DNA of 64,000 bases from Isoetes taiwanensis (taxonomy: Eukaryota > Streptophyta > Lycopodiopsida > Isoetales > Isoetaceae): the NCBI GenBank assembly GCA_021234155.1, contig JAJEKV010000011.1:15826441-15890440 (forward strand). Reading direction: 5' to 3'. Shown piece after piece: positions 23,944 to 35,786 of the stretch (position 1 is its first letter; each line of letters begins with the position of its first letter). The translations under genes and the position numbers were made by a program. A model generated the notes under the pieces. The model did not search any database and was not told where the DNA came from. It saw only the letters and a list, made by a program, of their open reading frames with translations.

Positions 23944-24576
23944 CTACAACTGTTGGCATACCTGAACAAGCTGCTGGACCTGCTGTAATAAAGTCAAAAC
24001 ATCCTCCATAGATATAAAATCACCAAATATGAGCAAAAAAAAATGCTTAGGATCAGAGCAGGCAAGAACCGGTAAGGGATTCCGGTTCCAACTGTCATGA
24101 ACCTACGTGAAAACAAGGAAAATACGTGGAGAATACGCAAGAAATATGCCAAGATCGGCAAAGAATCTGATATATGAACAGGAATCAAGAATACAATGGC
24201 CTGAAGGCAAGCAGGAACATGAGACAGATGCCTAGAAGGCTCAAGACTGGCGTTGAACCAGAATGGTTCGACAAGGAGGTGCCTCCTTATATATCTAGGC
24301 CAACAGTCAGGATCGCGCCACTCCAAAGGATGAGATCGCGCCAAGTGTCGCGCATGCATTTAGGTTCTAAAATATTCTAGAACCTCCTGAAGATAGTCCC
24401 ACATATGAGGAAGACATGAAGGAATGTCTTCAACAAATATTGGTAGCGCACTTGGCAAGGGTGTGTGACTAGGTTGCGAGTCTAAACCTGTCTTGTGCAA
24501 CTACCCTTTTGCATCCGTGTGGATTTTATCTTTTGTACATACGAGTATAATGTTAGGTATGATACAAATATCCGTA

Positions 24577-25003
24577 TGGTCGTCACAATTAATGGCCTTA
24601 CAGAAAACACAAACAAGTTGCTGATCTACATTCTCAAGAAAATTTGTGATGCTTCTCGAAAAGATTGGCAGAAAAACTCCCTACAATTTTATGGGCTTAC
24701 AACACTACTTACAAAATTGCTATTGGCCAAATCCCTTTCAAGCTTGTTTATTGTCAAGTGGCTTTGATTCCCTTTGGATACATACTACCGACATTGAGAT
24801 TTCAATTGGTTACTACTCCTAATCCCCCATCTGCTTTGCAATAACACGTCTATCAACTCCAATAACTTGATGAAACTCGAAGGGATGCTTATCTTCGAGC
24901 CCTAACTAGTCAACCGCTAAGAAAATCCTTGCATGACCACAAGATCAAAATGAAAGAATTCAACCAAGGAGATCTAGTCCTACTTTATGATTCCTACTTA
25001 AAG
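24577..25003 (+). pseudogene. Ty3/gypsy integrase C-terminal remnant (unit 1)
   Basis: Across shifting frames the DNA encodes pieces typical of plant gypsy integrase: SRKDWQK, then an ALWAYNTTYK-like stretch, IPFKLVYCQVALIPF, and after a stop LDETRRDAYLRALTSQP and KEFNQGDLVLLYDS. Several frameshifts and stops make it inactive. It ends abruptly at the TPR-like frame on the other strand. Confidence 0.75.
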
Positions 25004-25610
25004 GCTTTAAGTCCAGCAATGCTCTACAAGCTTCCCCAAAGTTGCCATTGAAGCATTGAATGCGAGCCAGAAATGCCAGAGCATAAAATACATACTCTTG
25101 ACTCTCTATTGCTAGGGCATTGTGTTTTAATTTTTGGCAAAATTCTATTGCCTTCGTAAGATTGTCTGCTCTTAAATACTGTGTTGCAAGCTCAAGAATG
25201 ATAGAAAACTTAAGAAAATTATTGTTAGCCAGATCCAAGCTCTTTTCTACCCAGGAAATTCCTGTCTCAAGCTTACCACTAAATTCTATAAGTAATTTGC
25301 CAAGCCAAAAGGCTGCAAGAGCTTGTGGATCATCATCCTTGACCTCAGCTTCCACACATATCTGCAGAAGACACTCGTATATTTGCTGAGGTTGTAGTTT
25401 TCGTGGTTTCCATTGCTCTAGATACATGATTCCAAAAAAGATATGGTAACCCAAAAAATTGCAGAAGGAGACAGTATTTTGGTCATTGTTTCTAAATGCC
25501 ACGTTTCTAGCTCGCAACAATTTGACGAGGCCTTCCGCATACTGCCCATTTTCTTGCATACACACAGCTTCATACAGAGGATACAATTCGTGGTGCTCAA
25601 ACTTATCCAT
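24960..25610 (-). CDS. TPR-like helical-repeat protein, truncated (unit 1)
   Basis: The 216-codon frame starts at ATG 25610, preceded in frame by a TAA, so the start is credible. The sequence is helix-rich with repeated A/L/F spacing: AEGLVKLLRARNVAF, ALAAFWLGKLLIEF, FSIILELATQYLRADNLTKA, YVFYALAFLARIQCF. This is the pattern of tetratricopeptide-type repeats, which usually serve as protein-binding scaffolds. I cannot assign a family. From about 25003 onward the frame reads antisense through gypsy integrase DNA, so the last approximately 14 residues are not native. This is a gene fragment (5' UTR plus first exon, or a retrocopy) truncated by or fused to the retroelement. Confidence 0.6.
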   Translation of the reverse strand: MDKFEHHELYPLYEAVCMQENGQYAEGLVKLLRARNVAFRNNDQNTVSFCNFLGYHIFFGIMYLEQWKPRKLQPQQIYECLLQICVEAEVKDDDPQALAAFWLGKLLIEFSGKLETGISWVEKSLDLANNNFLKFSIILELATQYLRADNLTKAIEFCQKLKHNALAIESQEYVFYALAFLARIQCFNGNFGEACRALLDLKPLSRNHKVGLDLLG

Positions 25611-27283
25611 CTTTGGTTGCGTTTATTGCATTGTGTTGTCCCTTTGTTTATTTATGATTGAATAAAACGAAACTGTAATAAAATGAACGCTGACTTAGAA
25701 GCCAAGGCCTGGAATGGAAAGTCCAAATTGCATGATATCAGATCCTGGTGACCTATTGACTTTTGAAAGAAAGTATTAGTATATCCAACGTCTATTGACT
25801 CTCTTTGCCAAAACAAAAAATGTGCTACTATTATGACAGTAAGCTTTTGAATCACCAACAAGGGCACGAAGTAAGCTTTGCATTTCTTCTGGCTATGGCA
25901 GATACGAAGAAACATAAACCCTGCAGACAGCAAAAAGTTTTTAAGAAAGACTCTGAGAAGCGATTTCTACTCAGCCATTTGAACTAGCTGCGACCCAGCT
26001 GTTGTGCGACCCAGCTGTTCGCCGCTTTTGCGGAACCGGAGCTCAAATGGCAGCCAAAAAACTAGACTTGCCACAACACCTGTGCCAAAAACCTAGACTT
26101 GCCACACAACACATGCTCTGCCAGAGACGGCCAGAGGCAGCCGAATCAGAGAATCCTTGGCAAGTTTGGGTCTGAAGGATGCCGGATTAGAGAATCTTTG
26201 AGCATTTGGGTCTGACGGATGCAAAGGAAGTCCATGAGACTTTTTAAAAATAAACCTTCGAACTTGCACCTAATAAAAACGTAAAAATAGGTTGGGCCAC
26301 TTTCTGCTCTATCCGCCTATGTATGTCTGCCACTTGGCAGACATTCTTTTCAAGAATCACTGATTCTTAAACTTAAATTTTCAGAAATCACTCATTCTGA
26401 AGCATTTTTTTAAGCGTGTATTTCTGCTGTTAAAATTTCTCCATCAACAGATATTCATCAAACTCATGGATAGATTCACAAAGAGAGATTCACACAGAGA
26501 GATTGATAAAATCATAACACTTTTGCAATTCATAAAACTATCAGAAAATTACATAATCACAAGAGAGATCCTTCTGCTTTCTTATCCAAGCTTCGGAAGT
26601 CCAAAACTCCCTGATATTTTTCATATTTCAGCTTCATAATCCAAAAGCCCTCTCATTATCGAAGTACAATTGACTGATATACACAAATTAAACATATGCA
26701 GCCATTTAGGAACAAGAGAATGCTGAATAAGAAACAGAGCTCGAAGTTGAGATATCAGAAAGAACCGCCGCAGCCGCACGTACCATAAGTCATAAGCTTG
26801 CGTTCAAGAGACCTGGCCGCCATACCATAAGCTTGCTTTGCTCCAAGAAACTCGTCCACACCCATAACCTAGCTCCAAGAACTCATCCACAGCACCAAGA
26901 AAGTCGTCCTAGCACTTTAGAACCCTGTTATGTCAAAAATCAAAACAATAGAGGCAAAAATAGAAAGAAAGCATAAAAAATCGACTACTTGCCATAAAAA
27001 CATGAAAAATCAGAGGCATTGCACCTAGCTCCAAGAAACTCAAGAACAGTGTTATCAACTTAAAATGCTCAGAAAACCACGAAAAAGAGTGGCGCTCCAC
27101 TTGGAAACTAAATCGCCAAAATGCCACAGCCAAGCCACTCCAGAGGACGTAAGAAATAGGCCGATCGCTCTAGCCAAGCTCTGTGACGCCACAGTGACGC
27201 CATAGCTGAAGCTCCGCCGGAACAGAGAGAGAATAAATGAACAGTAGCAGAAAGTGGCCCACCCATATTTTCACATCAATGTC
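25611..27283. other. Upstream of the TPR-like frame; no recognised gene (unit 1)
   Basis: Possible promoter/5' region of the minus-strand TPR-like gene, then low-complexity AT-rich DNA. Small direct repeats of CCTAGACTTGCCACA lie near 26060-26105. Confidence 0.45.
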
Positions 27284-27371
27284 CACGTGTCGGGGATTCC
27301 GGCCAGAAAATTGGCCTCCGCGCATCCACGCGTCGGTTTAGGCCGGAATCCCCTCCATGCGGACATTCCTG
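27284..27371. repeat. Short foldback element (unit 1)
   Basis: GGGGATTCCGGCC (about 27292) pairs exactly with GGCCGGAATCCCC (about 27341). Outer ATGTCC and GGACAT extend the pairing with mismatches. The unit 2 copy has lost part of the left arm. Confidence 0.65.
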
Positions 27372-27435
27372 TATACAGAAACAGAAAGAAAAAACATCAA
27401 GCACCTTCCCAACCTTTAAAAAAAGGGAAAGTTCT

Positions 27436-27505
27436 AAAAATGCCCTTGTATTTGGTAATAATTGTGAAAATGCCCTTGTATTTTGCGTAATTATCAAAAT
27501 GCCCC
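27436..27505 (+). repeat. Short tandem repeat AAAATGCCCTTGTATTT (unit 1)
   Basis: Three imperfect copies, at about 27436, 27467 and 27496. The same array is in unit 2 at about 39815-39885. Confidence 0.75.
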
Positions 27506-27634
27506 CAATTTTCTTGTTGTAGAAAGATAGCGAATGATATGCTACTCTCTATCCTGTCCTTTTGCCTCATTGATTTGGTGCATGTTCTTTTGCCTTGAGT
27601 TCGTGCATGTTTTCTACTTTAATGGGAGAAATGT

Positions 27635-28336
27635 CATCGATTCGCGTAGCGAATCGGGATTCTTGCACGAGACGAGCATGCATGCATTGCATGCGTCGCA
27701 TGCATGCATCGCATGCATTTTTAGGCCGTTCATTAGGTTGGGGATCGCTACTTATTGCAGAGTTCTTCATCGACGTTTCATCGGCGCTTTCTCATCTCTC
27801 AGCAGTATCCATAGCTCCCACCCTTCCCCCCCTTAAAATTGTTATTTGTATGTTCATAATTGTTTTAATTGTCGCGTGGCACGCGGGACCAGCCCCTCGC
27901 TTTTTCGAGGTGTAAATGTTTTTTTGTCGCGTGGCACGCGTGACCAGCCCCTCGCTTTTCGAGGTTTTTTCTCTATTGGTTTTTCTGTTGGTGATGTGCA
28001 GGTCCAGTGGTGATGCGCGACTTCGGTATTCTCTGTGGAGCGTGGGTTTTTTTGTGGGAACGTTTAGCAGCCCTGCGTTGTCCAAGCCCTTTGCCAAGAT
28101 TTTATCGCTAGGGTTTTTCCTCGAAAACCCGAAAGGGCGGGGTTTTTTAATCCCGGCAATAAGCTCTTGGCAGGTACACTAGCCAACATCTGTAGCACAC
28201 AATTTTATTTGGGGTCCAGGTGTTATAACTGGATATTCCTTATGTTTTTTCATTTTTTGGGTAGCCTGCGATGTGCAGCTACCCACCCTATACCATTGTA
28301 GAAAAACAGCTGAGATGAATGAAAAGCCTATCTATC
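27635..28336 (+). mobile_element. Hairpin-headed non-autonomous retroelement, full-length (unit 1)
   Basis: The head carries a GATTCGC-GTA-GCGAATC stem and ATGC palindromes and ends CTCTCAGCAGTA. The body contains two TCGCGTGGCACGCG blocks. A long stem joins TGCCAAGATTTTATCGCTAG (about 28092) with CCCGGCAATAAGCTCTTGGC (about 28153). A terminal stem follows (GGGTAGC...GCTACCC, 28259-28284). The 3' end is GCTGAGATGAATGAAAAGCC followed by TATCTATC. There is no protein coding. The short tetranucleotide tail, terminal stem and the long target duplication of the 53-kb sister copy suggest mobilisation by a LINE. Confidence 0.7.
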
Positions 28337-28430
28337 TTGGTTTCATGCGAGTCGCAGTGCAAGAATAACATCTTATTGATCCGTTAGCAATCGATACATA
28401 TCAAAAGATATTCAGAGATTTCTATCGATT

Positions 28431-29085
28431 TTCATGCTTTTAGAAAGAAAATCATAGGAGTTTTGCATGTTTTACATGTTTTTACGTATGTTTGCTTTTT
28501 TTAGGGCCCGAAGGGCCCAAAATTTTTTTTAGTATAACAACCAACACATAACTACCATTAACATTAATTAACACAACCATTGGGTCCAACACATTTAAAT
28601 TAAAATCCCCCTTAGACCCCCTTTGGTTTGGGTGCATATTCACACGGGGGGTGACTCCGGGCAACGAGAGCTGTTGGATAGGCATATTCACCCCTTATTC
28701 CTTAATCTACACCGTACGTAAAGTTCCTCGTTTGTGGGGTATGCAAGTACAAAATTTACTATACTGTATAACAAGATTTGCAAAATACTATAAGATTTGA
28801 ACCAAAATACTATATGGTGTTGATTTTGTACGTGCAAAATATAATTATAGGGGCTCTCACGCCCTACGTCACCCCCGTGTGAATATGCACCCAAACCAAA
28901 GGGGGTCTAAGGGGATTTTAATTTAAATGTGTTGGACCCAATGGTTGTGTTAATTAATGTTAATGGTAGTTATGTGTTGGTTGTTATACTAAAAATTTTG
29001 GGCCCTTCGGGCCCTAAAAAAACAAACATACGAAAAACATGTAAAACATGCAAAACTCCTATGATTTTCTTTCTAAAAGCATGAA
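28431..29085. mobile_element. Long-TIR foldback MITE A, complete (unit 1)
   Basis: The arms of about 205 bp are near-perfect inverses. The left begins TTCATGCTTTTAGAAAGAAA and includes AGGGCCCGAAGGGCCC. The right ends TTTCTTTCTAAAAGCATGAA. Nested inside, CACACGGGGGGTGACTCCGG and GTCACCCCCGTGTG form a second set of inverted ends. Single-armed copies at 1, 2336 and 4845 seem to be the inner part plus one arm. No target duplication is convincing and there is no coding. Confidence 0.82.
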
Positions 29086-31333
29086 ATAATGCGGCCTTTC
29101 CACATACAAATCCTTGTGATATAAAATATCAATTTCATTGTGTTGATTAATATTATACCAATACCAATATTAATACATGAGGTAGCTAGATATCGTGCGT
29201 TGTCCAAAGATACTTCACTTTCAAGGGTTGAATACTATTTCATTAGGCATAACATGGAACCAAACCATGAACACCAACAAGATAGGGGATTACCCCTAAG
29301 ATAGGAAGGGTAGTCGATCTTCTTATGCTACATGCTTTGTTATTACGAGTAGCCCACCAATGCAATTCACAATGCCTTGGCGTTGGTCTAACGAACTCAA
29401 CTAAACACTTTGAAATTAACAAACCGAAAAAGCCCTAACTGCAAAAGACTCACCAAAGGAAACAATGAGACAAGGCGCCTCTTTGCTTTCAAGTCTCGCA
29501 CCTGGAAAGGAACACAACATTTTCTCGCCAATAATCATAAACAAATGAAGCGTCCTCCTTCCGCCTCGATGATTCTGATTAACCAAGAGCTGTAAGAGGC
29601 TTAAGAACAAAGAAAGAAACCTCTTCCCTTCCCCATCATGGAACATAATAGGGTCAACAAAATTGACTTTCCAGGTTTATAGCGGGATACATCAGCCCTC
29701 CAAAACAACGGTTCAACATAAGTTGGTCTTCTAAAGTCTACTACGAAGCAATTAAAAGGTGTAGCTTTCTAGTTTTTCTTTCCCTTTGCTCTGAACTTAC
29801 TTCCATGATTCCGCCGGCCCCACGCACATTGTTCTCTGCGGTTCCCACTTAACTAGTTATCCCTCCAATTCTTTGCGCCTTCCACACCGATTCAAGAGGC
29901 TCTAACCAATATTAAATTCTTTCTTCTAGACACCAAAGATTTTGGGTACTTTTTTAAGGCATGGTTCTCCTTGCATAAGCATTGTATAAAGAAGTCAAGA
30001 TGGATGCTCCCTCATCAACGTCAACACATGACTAGTTCCTATTCAAATGGTCGTGTTTAAGCAATTCAGTAGCATGTGCAAGTGCATCTATTTAAATCTT
30101 CATCAAATACTAACGCCACTTTGGACATGCCTCAAATCCTTGCCTAAAGGGATTTCCTCCAATGCGCATACAATGCTTCAAATGGGAAAAACACCAACAT
30201 ATGTAGGCTATGCCTTAGAATAGCTGGTTCAATGTTACAATGCCTCAACTATACATATATTGGAAATGTAATGTAATGTATTTCTCGGCCAATCACGGAC
30301 CCTCAGTCCATAGGTCGCAAAACATCAAATAAATCCGAACAATCCGTAAATTCATGCATTCCATCTTTCACAATTGCATGTCCACAAAGATGAACACCAA
30401 TGAACAACACTCAAATCCCCTAATGCAAAACATCTATCTACCGTTGTCTTAGGAAATGAATGCAAATCGATAGCCCCCTCAGAGATTTATACAAAGGTCT
30501 GAATATTCTCATGGAGTCTAATGACCGATTGGGCTTCCCCTAAAAAGTTTGCAAAAGGTAAATTTTACATGGCAATTGAGCCTACCAGATCTCCGAATGC
30601 TTGGGCTTTGTTTCTCGCTTTCTCTCGAAGGAACACAACCCATTATTCTGCTTTCGCATGGTTTTTGTCAAGCAAATACGTAGATACAGAGATGAATAAA
30701 AAAGAGGTACTCAACTCCAGCTCTGGCGAAGAAGACTTCGCCTTTGGTAGTGCTTTAGGGCAGGAAAAAAGTAAAGGGTCGAGATGAAACAATGAGTTTA
30801 GTTTATCCAAACTCGCATATGCCTTCCCACGCCATACCTCTTCAAACCCGCTTCATTTTTTTTCCGTTCTGGCTCAAGCTTCCTACCCGCTAGTCAAACC
30901 AACAGTCCTTTTTGATCCACCCCCAAATCGCAATGTTGGAAGTTTCCAGCTTAGGGCATTCTTCCCCCTTGATTCCCAAGTGGGTTTGCCAGGATGATGC
31001 TGTAAAGGGCTTGGTTCCGCAGAGATGAAAAAGGAAAATAGCTCCATCGTTCAAAACACAAAAGCGGGGAGGAAGGACTTTCATGGATTGGCAAGCATCC
31101 GCTTCAAGCACTCGTAGCTCTCTCATTGAACCGTTAAGCTGCCCAAATCCGATCTTTGCTTGAATCCGACCCACATAACCACGCCCTTACAGCAAAAAAC
31201 CCTAAAATGAGCTGCTCGAGCTTTGCATGTCGAGCAAAAAAAAATATAATACGAAAAATAAAACTTAACTGAAAAATACTACATATATGGGTCTACACCA
31301 TTGAAAAGAGGCATTAAAATTAATTCAAGCGTA
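29086..31333. other. No recognised gene (unit 1)
   Basis: Frames of 60-95 codons occur on both strands (for example minus-strand 31174-30890) but show no domain. Their unit 2 equivalents are shifted or interrupted, so I give no product. Confidence 0.4.
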
Positions 31334-31470
31334 TGCAAATACAATGGGCACTCTAGATGTACTAATTAGTAGGCCTTGTGTAATAATTTATCATCAAATC
31401 ATATAAAACCATTGGAAAAACCGCACAAAAATACAAAACCCCCTGTTATTATGCTACATATTCCAACTCC
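31334..31470 (+). repeat. Module B copy (unit 1)
   Basis: GGGCACTCTAGATGTACTAA through CCCCCTGTTATTATGCTACA matches module B. No MITE A follows. Confidence 0.7.
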
Positions 31471-32131
31471 TTTGTTGAATACATCTTTACATCTATTGGT
31501 TTCTTGGCTTATTAAATCAAAAATTAGATCCATCGCTTGAAGTTGCTGTCGATTGTGTTATGCTTTTTTGCTGAGAACAATTTGCCCTGCTTCGCCTCTA
31601 AAATTGATGCATGCATGATGTTTTGCATTGTATCTGGCTGAAAATGGTCAAAACGTAAAACAGACTTGGGACGTTAGAAATGGGATGCGAGGCAAATGTT
31701 GGGCGATTTTTGTCGGTGTTAGAGCTCCAGCTCCACCCGGCCCTACTCCACAGATTCTATCAGGTAATCCTAATGTTGTTGCAGTAAACATGGCATATAA
31801 TGTTATTGCTGTAAACAGATCCTTTACAGATCATGACAGAAATTGGCACATGTTTTGCATTTTTTGTTGTCAGTCCAGATTGAAGGATCAGATGACAACA
31901 TAAGTGCAGAAAGCTCTTTAGTTGCATCAACATCCTAGAAATTGCAGCAAAGAGGGCCTCAAATATCTTTACACGGGACAAATTCGAAAACGTTAGGCTT
32001 AGGGACACCGTCAATTTCTCTTCTCATTTTTTCTTGGACGTAGAGCTTTTGCCAGTGGAATGCTCCTGCATGCTTTGTCCATATAAGCATGCTTTATTTG
32101 CTATGTTTGTATAGGCTGATGTAAACTCTGC

Positions 32132-33086
32132 ATGCCAGTTCAAACCATGACCCATACACTGCCATTTTATTACCATGCAGACTACCAGAAGGAGCACCTT
32201 TTATCTGTTTCAATTATGGTGCAAGGCACTTTCATTTTGAATGATGTTTGCATGCCTTTACAGAATGTTGAAGGTAATCAAACCTATGCATTTATGGATT
32301 GTTCTCGATCTTATGGGTTGGGGATCTTCATACATTATCTAGATCCAACTATGATGAGGTCTTTGAGCCAGGTAATACCATGTTAGAACCATGCCAAACT
32401 TTTTAATGGATCTTATAAAATGTTGATGGTTTGCAAATTTTGATCTCACCTTATATATGCTCAATTATTAGCTATTTTTCTCAATGAATGCTTCCTGTCC
32501 TGCTTTATAACTGATGCGAAAGGAAGATCATATCAAATCTTCTAAAATCAGTGGTAACACATCTTGTAAAGGTTGATCAGGTAATGCATAGATGCTTATA
32601 TTGCTTTCAATATTGTATTTCATTTTCTTATCTTTTCTTTCTTGCAAGCACTATTTAATATTTTCTAGGGGCATGGCAATTTTTGCTTCAAAGACTTCTA
32701 TTAAGGGCTGGGTTTACTGAAATGCACATTTTGAGCAAAAGTTGGCCATTATGCTTATTTGGTCAAACCTTGCATGTTGATTTTTGGCTCTTAAAAGCAT
32801 TCTATTCTAATGACATTTGGGTGCTTTTTTTTTGTTACGTTACAGATTAAGAAATTGTCGTAATATTGGACCAACCAAATTTTGGCAAATTAACATGCCT
32901 CCACTTTCACATATGGTCAAAGGTGAGATTTCTTTTATTGCATGAGTTGCACTCAGTGTTCTCTTTATTTTTCCTTTTAATCTTTCCAATTGTGCAATTG
33001 CAGGGCCTGAAATCTGGATGTATTATTTGCCATCAAGAGCAGCCACAGTTGCAATTAAGTTCACTATGGATACTGCAAGTACAAAG
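32132..33086 (+). CDS. Orphan exons of an unrecognised gene (unit 1)
   Basis: Two exons fit together well: 32846-32922 (after GTTACGTTACAG, before GTGAGA) and 33004-33086 (after GCAATTGCAG, before GTAGGG). Their phases match and the joined reading is open, with stretches such as GPTKFWQINMPPLSHMVK and WMYYLPSRAATVAIKFT. An upstream open stretch (32132-32373, ending LSQ before GTAATA) may be another exon, but its phase does not join directly, so an intermediate exon would be needed. The amino-acid mix looks like real protein, but I do not recognise the family. No start or stop exon is visible. Confidence 0.45.
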
Positions 33087-34630
33087 GTAGGGAATTGGAA
33101 ACTATTATAATTCATGATACTTGCTCAGGTGTTGATTCCATAAGCCATTTTTATAGATCCAACCAGCAAAGTTTGCTATGGTGGTAGAAAGTATTGAACA
33201 AAAGATGGGTCAAATGATGTGCTCCTTACAGAATGGGGAGGAATGCCTAGCATGTGGGAGCTAAATTGAGATTTAATCACGCTTCTCTAAAGTCTACATT
33301 CTGATGTGCTCTTATACAAGCAAGCTAAACCAGGCATAATTTCTCAGTTTGAAAAAAGGGGCAGCATGTGCAGAGTCATCACATCTACTGATTCTTACCA
33401 CTGGTACTGTATGCATATACACAATAATAAACCACCAGCAAGTTAGGTCTCTCAAGATATTTTCTTCACATACAACGTCGTAAATTATGATTATTGGCAG
33501 CCAATTGAGAGTTCCTACATAATAGTCCGGGAAGTTAATTTTTTGTCTACACATTGGTCTACAAAAGAAGAAATTCATTTCATTTGCTTTTTTGACCTGC
33601 CATTAAATCATAGCGTAAATGTAACCGGCTAGAAATTGTCACTGGTTCAAAACAAAGCTTTGTTTTTAACAAATATTACATGGGATATATATACTAAAAA
33701 AAACATCCCATATTAAAAAAAGACCATCCCATCTATTAGCAAGAGGCATGACCACATCCTTTAAATTTTATTTGTCCACACAATTAATAACATCTAAGTA
33801 TTTAAAAAGGTAGCTCTAATTAAATGTTCCAAGTACTTTTAAAGGTGGCTAAAGATGAAGGTGTAACACACATTTAAAGGTGGCTAAAGATGAAGGTGTA
33901 GCACACAATGAACAAGCTGCCTAAGATCACATTAATTAATGCAATAAGTGCAACGCCTATAAAGGGTTACATGGTGTGGTTCGCTCCATAGGCACAACAA
34001 ATCCACATTCATATAAAGCAGCGAGAGAGTGATTAAATAAGATTTAGGAAACAACCTCAACAATTCATAGAAATGGCCACTTGCATTGTTCCCAAAATGA
34101 TGCAAGGGCCCAGAAGTTACTCCACACAAATGCACAAAGTTCCAGCATTACAGGTTCCCAAGTTATGTCCAGCAACGCTGGGCATCGTTGTTTTTTTGCA
34201 TTAGAAAGTGCTAGATGAGAATTTCACGTCCAGTTTCGGCCATGAAAAACCTTTAAACTGGCACTTAACCTCCAAACGGTTGGATTGGTCATGCCAAATT
34301 CGACAATGTTAGCCATGCCGAATATTGGTCATGCCAAATCCGTTATTTAGCTTGTTAGGGCTGTCCAAAATCTTCCAAACAAGTAGGCGCCATAGCCATT
34401 TGCCCTATCTACATATGCGACTTCATATGCTCGTTAACCTAAAAGAAGAATAGCTTCGACTAGATGCCGTTTGTCACCAAGGCCTTAGACCAGAACAAAT
34501 TTTTAACCTCTACTCTTGTTATTTCCCATTAACCATTAGGGCCAATATTTCATATATATTTTCCATGATGATATTGTCACATATATGGTCATCATTAAGT
34601 GCATGCCATAATCAATTCAATGCCATGTTG
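33087..34630. other. Mostly featureless; one short tandem repeat (unit 1)
   Basis: TTTAAAGGTGGCTAAAGATG and following bases are duplicated at about 33840-33905. A weak hairpin (CCAGCAACGCTGG, about 34168) resembles the Helitron-type hairpin at 54069 but lacks a convincing CTRR end. Confidence 0.5.
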
Positions 34631-34638
34631 AATTTGTT

Positions 34639-35778
34639 GCATCCCCTTTTCTCACGGGGGTGTTGCGGGCTTGGGATCATGTGCGTGTGCTCTTCCAGCT
34701 AGATTATGCCTCAGTTTATCACCACTCTTCTCCTTTCTTGTGGGTTTCTCTACCCCCTGCGCACTTGCCCTTGGCTGCCACTGTGCATGCTCGGACGCAG
34801 GCCTGTTGGAGGCGAGCTGCTGTGCTCACCTTGGAGGATTGGTATTGGGGTGGTCAGCTAGCTTCGTGGGAGTTCTTTCGAGCTCGCTTTCGCCTGAGGG
34901 GTAGTGACCAGGCTATCTGGGAATGAGTGGCAAGGAGTATTCCACTACACATACCTATAGTCCCTCAGGATGATGCGGTGGTGCAGGTTTGGAAGGTTCA
35001 TCCGGATATTGTGTCTTCTTGTTTTGTGCGGTCTTGTTACCGGGTGCTGGCTATTCATGACACTCTGCCCCCTTCAGGCAAGTGGTCTCTGCAGCTTCCA
35101 GGTTCTCGATGGCGCTCGGTTTGGACGTGGACATGGAGCTCACTTCCCCCACCGAAGGTTAGGGTGCTTCTGTGGCAGGTGGTGCACCGCTGTATCAGGG
35201 TGAATGCCCTTGTGAGTCAGTTTAGGGCGGGTGTGAGCCCTCTCTGCCCTTGTTGTGGCCTTCATCGTGAGACTGTGGAGCATTGTCTGGTTTTATGCCC
35301 TCACTTGCAGCCTGCCTGGGATTGGGTCAGGGCTCTGTTTCAGGTGAGATTGACTAGCCAGCAGTTGCTGCTTCATGTGTATCCTGGTGCTTGGCCGCTC
35401 TTGCGGCAGCAAGCCTTGCATCTGTGCGTGGCTTGGTTGGTGTGGCTGATTTGGAAGCGGCGGCGGTTGTGGATCTTTCAGGGGATTCAGCAGCCTGCAG
35501 CCTCTCTGATTCCTCGACTCAGGTACAAGCTATTTCAAAGCTTTCTGGTGTTCCCGGGATTAGTAGAGCGGAAGTTTGCCATTTGGCGGGACTTCTTGGG
35601 TGTTGTAGATGGTGATGGTCGGTTTGTACAGCAGTAGAGTTGCAGTTTTTCTGTGAGTTTGTTGTGGAGTGTCGAGGTATCACTGTCTCTTTGGGGCAGT
35701 TCTCCTTCCTCCTCACTTGCTTTGTAACATTACCATTCTTTTAATATATTGATGACACAGTTCTTCAAAAAAAAAAAA
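34639..35778 (+). mobile_element. 5'-truncated LINE (L1-type), 3' end with poly(A) (unit 1)
   Basis: One frame from 34660 to 35637, interrupted by a TGA at 34924-34926, encodes the tail of a plant LINE ORF2 protein. The zf-RVT region is clear: PPPKVRVLLWQVVHRCIR, then CPCC, HRETVEHCLVLCP, and aromatic-rich sequence to the stop. A 3' UTR of about 130 bp ends in about fourteen A. AATTTGTT at 34631-34638 and again at 35779-35786 is the likely target-site duplication. The endonuclease and polymerase are missing, so it is a dead insertion. Confidence 0.85.
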
Positions 35779-35786
35779 AATTTGTT

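Noticed and set aside
27520-28182. Frames of about 100 codons over the hairpin-headed element
   Set aside because: They do not persist between copies and the element shows RNA-like structure, not coding.
30521-31174. Opposed frames of about 90 codons in the tandem unit
   Set aside because: Unit 2 breaks them by scattered indels, and no domain or splice pattern supports either strand.
34160-34200. Second Helitron 3' end
   Set aside because: The hairpin is short (CCAGC/GCTGG) and no CTRR follows at the right distance.
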